Below are positions 1-6,449 of a stretch of 17,922 bases of DNA, piece after piece. The notes under the pieces were generated by a model that was not told the origin of the DNA, searched no databases, and saw only the letters and a program-made list of their open reading frames with translations. A program made the translations under genes and the position numbers. Source of the DNA: Pseudomonadota bacterium (GTDB lineage: Bacteria; Pseudomonadota; Alphaproteobacteria; Rhizobiales; Rhizobiaceae); NCBI GenBank assembly GCA_023433855.1, contig JAEYTV010000398.1, positions 1-17,922 on the forward strand, read 5' to 3'. How positions within the stretch are numbered: the first letter of the stretch is position 1; every line of letters begins with the position of its first letter.

Positions 1-99
1 CCCTTCGGCGCGCTCATCGTCAAGAGACTGCCGGTCAGGCCGCTGATGATCGCCGTCGCCCTGATCATCATTGGAACAGCCGCCGTGCGGCTGATCTAG
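1..99 (+). CDS. C-terminal end of a TauE/SafE (TSUP) family membrane permease, 5' truncated
   Basis: Frame 1 is open from the first base and ends in TAG at 97-99, giving the last 32 residues of a protein. The peptide starts PFGALIVKRLPVRPLMIAVA and ends in a hydrophobic stretch closing with AAVRLI. A Gly-containing turn, a basic KRLPVRP loop and a final membrane helix are how TSUP (sulfite exporter TauE/SafE type) proteins usually end; the family exports or imports small sulfur or organic anions. Only the last helix is visible, so substrate and full architecture cannot be judged, and another polytopic transporter family remains possible. The gene converges on the aminotransferase gene that follows. 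Confidence 0.55.
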   Translation, partial: PFGALIVKRLPVRPLMIAVALIIIGTAAVRLI

Positions 100-143
100 G
101 CGGCGCGGCGGAAAGCGATGAACGCCTCAACCTCAGCCTGCAC

Positions 144-194
144 TCTCGTCCCCTGCCCTGTTCGGCTCGCATTCTGAATGCTGCGGGGACGAGA
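144..194. terminator. Large inverted repeat between convergent genes, possible bidirectional terminator
   Basis: Perfect 10-bp arms TCTCGTCCCC (144-153) and GGGGACGAGA (185-194) enclose a 31-base loop that itself contains the hairpin GCATT-CTG-AATGC (169-181). It lies between the stop of the permease (99) and the stop of the convergent aminotransferase (213). There is no T-run on either side, so it is not a textbook intrinsic terminator. The convergent position makes termination or transcript 3'-end protection the likeliest role. Confidence 0.4.
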
Positions 195-212
195 CGCAAG
201 ACGTCATGAGGC

Positions 213-1091
213 TCAGGCTGCCGTGGAGCGGGCCCAGTCCATGTAGAGTTCGAGCGCCTTGCGGGCGACCGGCCCTTCCGGCAGCGAGCGGTCCTCGAAC
301 TTCGTCACCGGGACGACCTTGGAATAGTTGCCCGAGGTGAAGATCTCGTCGGCGTTCATGAAGTCTTCCACCGTGAGCGTGGTTTCACGCACGTCGAAGC
401 CCGCGTCACGAAGCAGTCCGAGAACCCGTGAACGGGTGATGCCGGCGAGGAAGGTTCCGTTGGCGACGGGCGTCATGACCACACCGTCCTTGACCATGAA
501 GATGTTGGAGGATGCTGTTTCGGCGACATTGCCGTTCATGTCACGGGCAAGCGCATTGTCGAAACCGCGACTGCGCGCCTCGATGATCATGCGGCCGCTA
601 TTGGGATAGAGGCCCCCCGTCTTGGCGCCGGTCATCGCCACTTCCGGGGCGGGGCGGCGATAGGGGGATACGGTGAGCGACGAAGGCCTGGCCGTCGCCA
701 TCGGCGCTTCGAAGAGGCAGAGCGCGAAACGGGTGGACTCGGGATCGGCAGCGATAAGGCTGAAGGGCGCGCTGTGCTCGGCCCAATACATCGGCTTGAT
801 GTAGATCGCCGTACGACCATCGAATTTCCTGACACCTTCGAGCGCCAGCGCCTCGATCTCCCCGGCCTTCATGACGGGCCCCAGACCCATGTTGACCGCG
901 GAGCGGTTGACCCGCTGGCAGTGCAGGTCGAGATCGGGAGCAATCCCGTCAAACCACCGCGCCCCGTCGAAGACGGAGGAGCCGAACCACATGGCGTGCG
1001 AGGTCGGGCCGAGGAGTTTCGGATTGCCCTCCAGCCATTCGCCCTCCACGAAGGTCCAGGTGGCGGTACGGGCAGATGTGTCTACGATCAT
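213..1091 (-). CDS. Branched-chain amino acid aminotransferase-type PLP enzyme (fold-type IV, IlvE-like)
   Basis: Predicted 292-residue cytoplasmic pyridoxal-phosphate enzyme that transfers the amino group between branched-chain amino acids and 2-oxoglutarate, the last step of Leu/Ile/Val synthesis. Fold-type IV features are visible: WFGSSVFDGARWFDG near residues 35-49, R60 in HCQRVNRS (phosphate-binding Arg), K157 in GAKTGGLYPN (Schiff-base lysine), E191 in the ETASSNIF segment (pairs with the pyridine nitrogen) and the NGTFLAGITR phosphate loop at 211-220. The start at 1091 is chosen because GAGGAG lies 8 bases upstream; the longer frame to 1247 adds an unrelated N-terminus. Length is close to the family norm of about 300. 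D-amino-acid aminotransferase or aminodeoxychorismate lyase share the fold, but overall resemblance favours a rhizobial branched-chain aminotransferase. It may be a second copy beside a canonical ilvE elsewhere, which cannot be seen here. Confidence 0.85.
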   Translation of the reverse strand: MIVDTSARTATWTFVEGEWLEGNPKLLGPTSHAMWFGSSVFDGARWFDGIAPDLDLHCQRVNRSAVNMGLGPVMKAGEIEALALEGVRKFDGRTAIYIKPMYWAEHSAPFSLIAADPESTRFALCLFEAPMATARPSSLTVSPYRRPAPEVAMTGAKTGGLYPNSGRMIIEARSRGFDNALARDMNGNVAETASSNIFMVKDGVVMTPVANGTFLAGITRSRVLGLLRDAGFDVRETTLTVEDFMNADEIFTSGNYSKVVPVTKFEDRSLPEGPVARKALELYMDWARSTAA

Positions 1092-1413
1092 GGCATGCTC
1101 CTCAGGCTCGGTATTTCGCGACGACAGAAGGGACGCCGCGACCGTGAGGTCAAGCGACAAATCGAGATGGATCATCACAAAACTTGATCTGTTGGCCCGA
1201 TCTGTTGGCGGTCGCGTGCGTGAGCAGGGACCGCGTTGCCGGTCCACCCCGGCATGCCCCGGGATCAGGCGCAGGATTGCCCCTACCTCACCGCTGCGGC
1301 CGGCAGGTGCGCTTCACGAAGCTGGTTCACCACCGACAGCGAAGGCCCGGCGAACAAAGGAGGACAGGCGCGGCGCGCTCGCTATCGAACTGCCGCGACC
1401 TGCCGGATGACCA
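1092..1413. other. Non-coding stretch with a tandem direct repeat upstream of the aminotransferase
   Basis: No convincing gene was found on either strand; the open frames here are GC-rich shadows without a good ribosome site or recognisable product. It must contain the promoter of the aminotransferase gene, but no strong -35/-10 pair stands out. The one distinct structure is GATCTGTTGGC repeated at 1186-1196 and 1199-1209 (period 13), about 95-118 bases upstream of the start codon. A tandem direct repeat at this distance could bind a regulator, but that is only a suggestion. Confidence 0.4.
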
Positions 1414-1542
1414 TCACTGGCCGGCCGGCAGCATCACCTGTGTCTTCCTGACGAGCGGCTCGTCTCCCTCGTTGTCGTTGAGGACCGAGATGCTCAAAAC
1501 GCATGCAACGAGCCCGGCCACGAGAAGCAGTCCATAAGGCAT
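1414..1542 (-). CDS. 42-residue small membrane protein or lipoprotein
   Basis: Short gene beginning MPYGLLLVAGLVACVLSISV and ending in an acidic then polar tail (NDNEGDEPLV to MLPAGQ). The start is supported by a strong GAGGAGGA ribosome site 6 bases upstream (about 1549-1556). Residues 4-21 form one hydrophobic helix. LVAC at 11-14 fits the lipobox pattern, so the product could be a tiny lipoprotein; however, no positive charge precedes the helix and hydrophobic residues continue after the Cys, so a single-pass membrane peptide is equally likely. It shares LVxCVLSI with the small protein encoded just upstream (1663-1818). I do not recognise the family and suggest no function. Confidence 0.6.
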   Translation of the reverse strand: MPYGLLLVAGLVACVLSISVLNDNEGDEPLVRKTQVMLPAGQ

Positions 1543-1662
1543 CGGTATTCCTCCTCTGCCCCCCGCGCTTCAATACACGGGCTAATCCCTAAGCTTTTCG
1601 TAACGAAGATGGTTAACGTCTTACCGCCGGCCCATATCGGCACAACCGTCCGGCTGCCGGCC

Positions 1663-1818
1663 TCAAGGATTTCCAGGCGGCGTCAGTGGATCGGGCTGGT
1701 TCGGCTGGTTGTTGACGCGGCTGTCGCCTTGCGGCCAACGGCCGCTATCATCTATCCAGATGATACTCAGCACGCAGCCGACCAGAACCGCCAGGAGCGT
1801 AATAAAAAGCCAGCGCAT
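1663..1818 (-). CDS. 51-residue small membrane protein or lipoprotein
   Basis: The protein begins MRWLFITLLAVLVGCVLSII and continues with a soluble tail rich in Asp, Asn, Gln and Pro (WIDDSGRWPQGD, then NNQPNQPDPLTPP). The start at 1818 is preferred to the longer frame to 1869 because the hydrophobic helix then begins at residue 3 after one Arg, and GGGGAG lies 10 bases upstream. LVGC at 12-15 matches a lipobox; alternatively residues 3-22 are one membrane helix with the tail outside the cytoplasm. It shares LVxCVLSIxxxxD with the 42-residue protein 120 bp downstream on the same strand, suggesting duplication or a common family of envelope micro-proteins. Function unknown. Confidence 0.6.
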   Translation of the reverse strand: MRWLFITLLAVLVGCVLSIIWIDDSGRWPQGDSRVNNQPNQPDPLTPPGNP

Positions 1819-1992
1819 GAGTGACAGACTCCCCTTTTTCCCCGCAGCCGAAAAGGCCAGGCAGGACAATCCCCACCCGCCTTAGAACAGAGAAGTTGGG
1901 CGAGCGTGCGGCAGGGCAGTACCGGTTGACTCCGGCTGCCGCCGCCAGCAATCTCGTCATCCTCTTCCCGATGCCGCCGATTGCCGAGGACC

Positions 1993-2739
1993 ATGCCGAA
2001 ACACACACCCATGTCGCTCACGCGTGAACTGGTCGATCTCTGCCATCGCGAAGAAACGGATCCCGGCCTGCCCGCATCGTGGCAGCCGATGACCGAGGAG
2101 GATTACCGCCTGCTGACCCATCGGCTGGCGCAGGAGGTCGGCGACGGTCCCTTGTGGATCTTCGCCTATGGATCACTGATCTGGAAGCCGGGCTTTGATT
2201 CCATCGCCTGTGCCCGGGGTGCCGCGCATGGCTGGCACCGCTCGTTCTCGCTGCGGATCGAGCGCGGCAGGGGCTCGCCCGACCAGCCGGGACTGATGAT
2301 GATGCTGTCGCCCGGCGGCCGCTGCGACGGGGTGATCTACAGGGTGGCCGACGACCAGAAGCGCGAACAGATCGACAAGGCGCTGCGCCGGGAGATCACC
2401 AACCACGACAGCCTTTCGTCGGTACGGTGGCTGCCGGTCAGGACCGAGGCGGGGGAAACGGTGCGGGCGCTGACGTTCTGGGTCGGGGGAACCAGCCCGA
2501 GGATCGTCCGCCCCCGCCTGCCGCTCGACGAGGTGGCGCGTGTCCTGGCAAGGGCCTGCGGACATCGCGGCTCCTGCGCCGAATATCTCTACAATACCGT
2601 CCTGCATCTGGCGGAATTCGGTATCCGGGACCGCAACCTCTGGCACTTGCAGGCGCTGGTGGCCGAAGAGATCCGGACCCATCACCTGGCGGGTGCACAA
2701 GGCGAACCCGCCGGAGGCAGCACCCCCGCCAAGCCTTGA
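1993..2739 (+). CDS. chaC: Glutathione-specific gamma-glutamylcyclotransferase ChaC
   Basis: Predicted 248-residue cytosolic enzyme that cleaves glutathione to 5-oxoproline and Cys-Gly, so it lowers the glutathione pool. The substrate loop FAYGSLIWKP sits at about residues 57-66, followed by the GWHRSFSLR strand (80-88) and the LRREITNHDS segment, where E134 should be the general base. The C-terminal YLYNTVLHLAEFGIRD helix also fits ChaC. Start choice is uncertain: ATG at 1993 has GAGGA only 2 bases upstream, TTG at 1981 has none, and ATG at 2011 would sit 20 bases after it; all lie before the conserved domain. The extra 50 N-terminal residues (RELVDLCHRE and onward) are normal for proteobacterial ChaC. 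It converges on the coiled-coil hypothetical gene with 45 bp between stops. Confidence 0.9.
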   Translation: MPKHTPMSLTRELVDLCHREETDPGLPASWQPMTEEDYRLLTHRLAQEVGDGPLWIFAYGSLIWKPGFDSIACARGAAHGWHRSFSLRIERGRGSPDQPGLMMMLSPGGRCDGVIYRVADDQKREQIDKALRREITNHDSLSSVRWLPVRTEAGETVRALTFWVGGTSPRIVRPRLPLDEVARVLARACGHRGSCAEYLYNTVLHLAEFGIRDRNLWHLQALVAEEIRTHHLAGAQGEPAGGSTPAKP

Positions 2740-2784
2740 CCCGCCCGGCTGCGCCGCCCGCCGAACACGCTCCGACGCTGCGGC

Positions 2785-3120
2785 TCAGAAGCTGGTGTCG
2801 GTCGCCACCGCATGGCCGTTCATGGCGGCCCAGATCATCCGCACTTCCCGACGCAGCACGGCGCTCGGACGAACCCCGCCACTCGAATAGTTGCGGTATT
2901 TCTCGCGATAGGCCTCGATGAATGTCGTGACCGCCGCCATCACGTCCTCATGCAACTCCAGGCGGCGGCGAAGCTCCTCCCTTTCCGCGTGAAGCGCTTC
3001 AAGGCTCTCGATCAGGAGCCGCAGGTCTTCCGTCGCCAGGTTCAGATGCGGCCGTTCCGCCGCTGCGGCGCTCACTTCCGCCCGGATGCGGGCTAGGACT
3101 TCATTCAGTCGTTCGGACAT
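2785..3120 (-). CDS. Hypothetical coiled-coil protein, 111 residues
   Basis: The frame starts MSERLNEVLARIRAEVSAAA with an AGGAGA ribosome site 7 bases upstream, so the real start is 3120 and not the longer frame to 3255. The protein is almost wholly helical by inspection: a heptad-like stretch at about 34-75 (LRLLIESLEALHAEREELRR and the following LELHEDVMAAV) suggests a coiled coil, followed by a conserved-looking C-terminus with RREVRMIWAAMNGHAVATD. It has no signal peptide, membrane segment, cysteine or metal motif. I do not recognise the family. It is transcribed away from dkgB, sharing a 244-bp intergenic region with it, and converges on chaC. Confidence 0.65.
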   Translation of the reverse strand: MSERLNEVLARIRAEVSAAAAERPHLNLATEDLRLLIESLEALHAEREELRRRLELHEDVMAAVTTFIEAYREKYRNYSSGGVRPSAVLRREVRMIWAAMNGHAVATDTSF

Positions 3121-3255
3121 GTGAGAATCTCCTGTCGCACCGGATTCCTTAACAAAATGGGCGAAACCATGGCGCGTTTGCGGCAAAGTTGACACAGTCA
3201 CGCGCCGCGACCAGCGGCGGGCCCTGACGCTCGGTGGCGGTCGGCCGGCGGCCAA

Positions 3256-3269
3256 CCGGGTCGACCCGG
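3256..3269. promoter_or_regulatory. Perfect 14-bp palindrome upstream of dkgB
   Basis: CCGGGTCGACCCGG reads identically on both strands. It lies 14 bases before the candidate -35 box of dkgB and about 95 bases before its start codon, inside the divergent region with the coiled-coil gene. It could be a regulator site, but GC-rich palindromes also arise by chance in such DNA. Confidence 0.3.
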
Positions 3270-3283
3270 ATGGAACGTGCGGG

Positions 3284-3313
3284 TTGATCCGGCTGCAAAC
3301 TGGCCCATCTTAT
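3284..3313 (+). promoter_or_regulatory. Candidate sigma70-type promoter for dkgB
   Basis: TTGATC (3284-3289) and TCTTAT (3308-3313) are separated by 18 bases; each matches the consensus at four of six positions. The start codon at 3365 would leave a leader of about 45 bases. This is pattern matching only. Confidence 0.3.
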
Positions 3314-3364
3314 GAAGCCTTCGCCCGTCCTGGCCAGATCCCCGGCTTCCCACAGGAGTCCACG

Positions 3365-4192
3365 ATGTTCACAGTCAGCGCCAATGGCGCCAATATTCCC
3401 GCCCTTGGTTTCGGCACCTTCCGCATGCGGGACGACGAGGTGCTGCGCGTCCTGCCGGAAGCGCTCAAACTTGGTTTCCGGCATGTCGATACAGCGCAGC
3501 TCTACGGCAACGAGGCGGCCGTCGGCGAGGCGATCGTCCGGTCCGCGATCCCCCGCGTCGACATCTTTCTCACGACCAAGGTCTGGGTGGACAAAGTGGG
3601 CCACGACGCCTTCATCGGCTCCGTGGACGAGAGCCTGAAGAAGCTGCGGACGGATCACGTCGACCTTCTGTTGCTGCACTGGCCGCAGAGCGCGATGCCG
3701 CTTGCCGACAGAGTGGGCGCCTTGAACGAGCTCGTGCGAGCCGGCAAGGTCAGGCATATCGGCGTGTCCAACTTCTCGACGGCCCTGATGGCGGAGGCGG
3801 TGCAGCTCTCCGACGCGCCGATCGCGACGAACCAGGTGGAGTATCACCCCTATCTCGACCAGACGAAGGTGCTGCAGGAAGCGCGCAGGACCGGCATGTC
3901 CGTCACGGCCTATTATCTGATGGCCGATGGCAAGGTACCGAATGACCCGCTCCTCAAGGAGATAGGGGCAAAGCACGGCAAGACGGCCGCACAGGTGACG
4001 CTGCGCTGGGCGGTTCAGCAGCAGGACGTCGTGGCGCTTTCGAAGACGGCGACCGTTTCCCGGCTGGCGGAAACCTTCGACATCTTCGACTTTGCCCTGT
4101 CGCCGGAAGAGATGGAGGCGATCCATGGCCTGGCCAGACCGGACGGCCGCATCGTCAATCCGGGTCATCTCGCGCCGAAATGGGACGACTGA
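3365..4192 (+). CDS. dkgB: Aldo/keto reductase, 2,5-diketo-D-gluconate reductase B type (DkgB)
   Basis: Predicted 275-residue NADPH-dependent cytosolic reductase of carbonyl compounds such as 2,5-diketo-gluconate or methylglyoxal. The AKR catalytic tetrad is complete: D42 and Y47 in HVDTAQLYGNE, K72 in LTTKVWVD, H105 in LLLLHWPQ. Also visible are GVSNFS, the NQVEYHPYL segment, and the cofactor-binding end VVALSKTATVSRLAE. From memory it follows E. coli DkgB (267 residues) closely, including the YYLMADGKV segment and the ending with LAPKWD. The start is set by AGGAG seven bases before ATG 3365; the in-frame extension to 3284 is mostly leader and overlaps the candidate promoter. In DkgB-type enzymes methylglyoxal is a plausible natural substrate, which fits nearby detoxification genes, though no operon links them. 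Confidence 0.87.
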   Translation: MFTVSANGANIPALGFGTFRMRDDEVLRVLPEALKLGFRHVDTAQLYGNEAAVGEAIVRSAIPRVDIFLTTKVWVDKVGHDAFIGSVDESLKKLRTDHVDLLLLHWPQSAMPLADRVGALNELVRAGKVRHIGVSNFSTALMAEAVQLSDAPIATNQVEYHPYLDQTKVLQEARRTGMSVTAYYLMADGKVPNDPLLKEIGAKHGKTAAQVTLRWAVQQQDVVALSKTATVSRLAETFDIFDFALSPEEMEAIHGLARPDGRIVNPGHLAPKWDD

Positions 4193-4246
4193 GGGCTCCC
4201 CCCCTGCTCCCCTGCCCGTTCCTGGACGGCGCGGGAAGTCGCGCGG

Positions 4247-5293
4247 CTACAACCAGCCTTTGCGCTTGAAATAGAGATAGGGCAGAGCCATCGACACGAT
4301 CATCGCGGCGATGGCCACGTAGTAGCCGTAGTGCCACTGCAATCCGGGCTGGTTGGCGAAATTCATGCCGTAGATGGACGCCACCAGGGTCGGCGGCAGG
4401 AACACGACCGAGGCCACGGAGAAGATCTTGATGATCTGGTTCTGCTCGAGATTGATCAGGCCGAGTGTCGCGTCCAGCAGGAAGTTGATCTTGCCGGAGA
4501 GGAAGGCGGAATGGTCGCCGAGAGACGTCGCATCCCGCTGCAGAAGCTTCAGCCGCTGCCGCAGTTCCTTCGACAGCTTGCGGTCGACACCGTCGAGGGC
4601 GCCGTAGTAGGCGACGACGCGCGAGACGCTGACCAGGCTCTCGCGCACGACGGTGATGAACTCACCCTTGGTGCCGACCTCGCGCATCAGTTCCTGCAGG
4701 TCGCGCGTCTTCTTGTTGGCCTTGGCGGCCTTGGCGCTGAACACCTCTTGGGAGATCTGGTCGATATCCGTCCCCAGCCGTTCAAGCGTGTCGGCCATGC
4801 GGTCGATGATCGCCTCGATCAGCCCGATCATGATGAGCTCACCGCTGGCGGAATGCAGTCCGGCGGCGTTGGCGCGGCGGGCACGGGCCAGAAAGGCGTC
4901 GAAGGGCCGCGGTTCGGCATAACGTACCGTTACCAGCACCTGGCCTTTGACGATGAAGGTCACCGGGACCTTGCGCGGCGTGCCCGCATCGGGGCGGATC
5001 AGCACCGTCATCGTCATGAATTCGGCACCGTCCTCCTGATAGAGGCGGGCGGAAAGCTCGATGTCCTCCATCTCGTCTATGGTCGGAACAACGATGCCCA
5101 GCAGGCGGCTTACGGCCTGCTCCTCATCGGGCGTCGGGCTGATCAGGTCGTACCAGACGACCGGCGGAGCCGCTTGCACGGGCGTCGAAATCTCCCCGCC
5201 CAGGCTATCGGACGCCGCGACAGCGCGCATAACGGCATGGTCGGCGGCGATCGGAACAAGGCGGTCAAGGTCGTAGGCATGGACACGCAGCAT
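4247..5293 (-). CDS. corA: CorA family magnesium/cobalt transporter
   Basis: Predicted 348-residue inner-membrane divalent cation channel (Mg2+, also Co2+/Ni2+), pentameric in the family. A long cytoplasmic alpha/beta and helical domain (1-285) leads to two C-terminal helices at about 290-308 and 323-343. The signature YGMN at 308-311 ends the pore helix; the loop after it reads FANQPGLQW rather than the textbook MPE-type loop. The basic end KRKGWL is typical. Length is normal. The start at 5293 has AAGGAG five bases upstream. It converges on dkgB with 54 bp between stops. The 248-bp region before its start is unusually rich in inverted repeats (see the leader entry), so post-transcriptional control is possible. 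Confidence 0.93.
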   Translation of the reverse strand: MLRVHAYDLDRLVPIAADHAVMRAVAASDSLGGEISTPVQAAPPVVWYDLISPTPDEEQAVSRLLGIVVPTIDEMEDIELSARLYQEDGAEFMTMTVLIRPDAGTPRKVPVTFIVKGQVLVTVRYAEPRPFDAFLARARRANAAGLHSASGELIMIGLIEAIIDRMADTLERLGTDIDQISQEVFSAKAAKANKKTRDLQELMREVGTKGEFITVVRESLVSVSRVVAYYGALDGVDRKLSKELRQRLKLLQRDATSLGDHSAFLSGKINFLLDATLGLINLEQNQIIKIFSVASVVFLPPTLVASIYGMNFANQPGLQWHYGYYVAIAAMIVSMALPYLYFKRKGWL

Positions 5294-5353
5294 GACGGCT
5301 CCTTTCGGGACCTCTTGGCCCTCCAGAGCGCGTATCCAAGGACAGGATCAGAG

Positions 5354-5402
5354 CCCCGAAGAGACAGGTCGGTATGTTGACGTCGAACTTCGACTGTCGG
5401 GG
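5354..5402 (-). promoter_or_regulatory. Potential structured 5' leader of corA
   Basis: On the corA strand, CCCCGA (5402-5397) can pair with TCGGGG (5359-5354), extended by CAG/CTG across a bulge, and the inside holds the perfect hairpin GTCGAA-G-TTCGAC (5394-5382). Just downstream, GGCTC (about 5356-5352) could pair with GAGCC overlapping the AAGGAG ribosome site of corA. Together these could form alternative leader folds for cation-responsive control. No known riboswitch class was recognised, and the transcription start is unknown. Confidence 0.3.
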
Positions 5403-5541
5403 TTCATCTCTGTTTGTCCTTTGAAACAGGAATGCCCGGGCGGACACGCCTTGCCCCGTGAGATGTGCTTCACGAGACGAAAAGTCAACGACTTTCTGGC
5501 GCGTTGCGACCACCTGGAAAACCGCTAGGCGAGAGACCGCG

Positions 5542-5826
5542 TCACCTGGCGATCCGAAACCCGGCTGGCCTTTCGGCAAGCTCGGCCGGGTCGCTTTCGA
5601 CCGAGGAGACCGAGCCGAATTCCGGCCCGATCCAGAGACGCTCCAGCATGGTGGCTACCGCGGGCGCAGGGCCGACGAGCAGCGCGAGAACCGTTCCGTC
5701 CGGCTCATTGCGGACCCATCCGGAAAGGCCGAGGCGCATGGCCTGCTCCCGGGTCCATGCGCGAAAGCCGACACCCTGGACCTTTCCGGCGATCCGGACC
5801 ATTGCAGCCTGATCATCAAGCGACAC
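5542..5826 (-). CDS. acyP: Acylphosphatase
   Basis: Predicted 94-residue cytosolic enzyme that hydrolyses the carboxyl-phosphate bond of acylphosphates. The family signature GKVQGVGFR is at residues 14-22, with R22 the phosphate-binding arginine, and GWVRNEPDGTV follows with N40 the catalytic asparagine. Length matches the usual 90-100. I chose GTG at 5826 because GAGG lies exactly 6 bases upstream and it gives a normal N-terminus; the TTG at 5847 lacks a ribosome site and the internal ATG (5802) would cut into the first beta strand. The end reads RPAGFRIAR, close to the usual FxIR-type finish. It lies downstream of a strong terminator that ends the previous gene, so it probably has its own promoter in 5827-5931. 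Confidence 0.9.
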   Translation of the reverse strand: MSLDDQAAMVRIAGKVQGVGFRAWTREQAMRLGLSGWVRNEPDGTVLALLVGPAPAVATMLERLWIGPEFGSVSSVESDPAELAERPAGFRIAR

Positions 5827-5832
5827 GGCATA

Positions 5833-5836
5833 CCTC
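5833..5836 (-). promoter_or_regulatory. Ribosome binding site deciding the GTG start of acyP
   Basis: GAGG on the minus strand, 6 bases before GTG at 5826. An overlapping ATG in another frame lies between them but opens only a shadow frame. Confidence 0.5.
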
Positions 5837-5931
5837 GTCTGCAACAACAGAACTGATATGGCGGCGGCGAGCGCGGCGGCAAGTCTCCAGATGTTCGCGT
5901 GGCTGCGCCCCGCCCTGCCTTCGATCCACGT

Positions 5932-5960
5932 AAAAAGCCGCCAGCCCGAGGCCGGCGGCT
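5932..5960 (-). terminator. Intrinsic terminator of the small DUF gene
   Basis: On the minus strand AGCCGCC (5960-5954) pairs with GGCGGCT (5942-5936), and the stem can continue through a G-T pair and GCC/GGC to a TCG loop. It is followed directly by TTTTT (5936-5932). It lies 21 bases after the stop codon at 5982. This is the clearest terminator in the window. Confidence 0.85.
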
Positions 5961-5981
5961 GCCGCGATCTCGAAAGGGCGA

Positions 5982-6371
5982 TCAGACGAACTGCGAGAGG
6001 CCTGGCACGGACGCCACCACGGTATCGACCGTTTCGTCGCCCGCATGTTCGCGCGCGATGGCGATCGTTTCCCTGGCAAGCGCGGTGATCTCGCCCATGC
6101 CGAGGCCCTGGCTCATCAGTTGCTGGCCAAGTGCCATCACGCCGCCGCCAAAGCTTGCCATCAAGCCGCCGAGCAGTCCGCCACCGCCGGATTGTTCGCC
6201 GTTGAACTTCGCCACCAGCTCGGGCGCACCGGGAATGGCCTCGATCATCCTTGCAACGGCGGCATCATCAGCCTCACGCTGCAGGAAACCCAGCATCATG
6301 CCCATTGCCTTTTCAGCGACATCCGGTGCGATGCCGACCTTGTCGGCAACACGGGAAACGAGTTCGTTCAT
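5982..6371 (-). CDS. Small conserved protein of unknown function (DUF2780/DUF2267-like), 129 residues
   Basis: The protein begins MNELVSRVADKVGIAPDVAE, has a helical N-terminal half ending IPGAPELVAKFNG, a glycine-rich linker (62-77, GGGGLLGGLMASFGGG), and a helical C-terminal half ending VDTVVASVPGLSQFV. The two halves look like a repeat: each ends with a short xIPGxxxLV or xVPGLSQFV segment. Such proteins are annotated as DUF2780 (VcgC/VcgE) or DUF2267 in proteobacteria; I am not sure which model applies, and no function is established. No signal peptide, no cysteine. The start has GAGGAG six bases upstream. It is a single-gene unit ended by a strong terminator, 78 bp downstream of the YihY gene on the same strand. 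Confidence 0.8.
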   Translation of the reverse strand: MNELVSRVADKVGIAPDVAEKAMGMMLGFLQREADDAAVARMIEAIPGAPELVAKFNGEQSGGGGLLGGLMASFGGGVMALGQQLMSQGLGMGEITALARETIAIAREHAGDETVDTVVASVPGLSQFV

Positions 6372-6449
6372 CTAGATCTCCTCGGAGTTTACGTTCACGT
6401 CAAAGTAATACAGTCGCGCGGCAGCAAGCAAGCCCAAACGGCAGTCCGC

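Noticed and set aside
1609..1616. CtrA half-site TTAACCAT on the - strand upstream of the 42-residue gene
   Set aside because: A single 8-base match without a second half-site or a clear promoter is too little to report as a site.
3149..4168. 339-codon open frame on the - strand
   Set aside because: Antisense to dkgB, with no domain. The dkgB catalytic tetrad settles which strand codes.
4331..5380. 349-codon open frame on the + strand
   Set aside because: Fully antisense to corA, which has clear family motifs. Composition is typical of a shadow frame.
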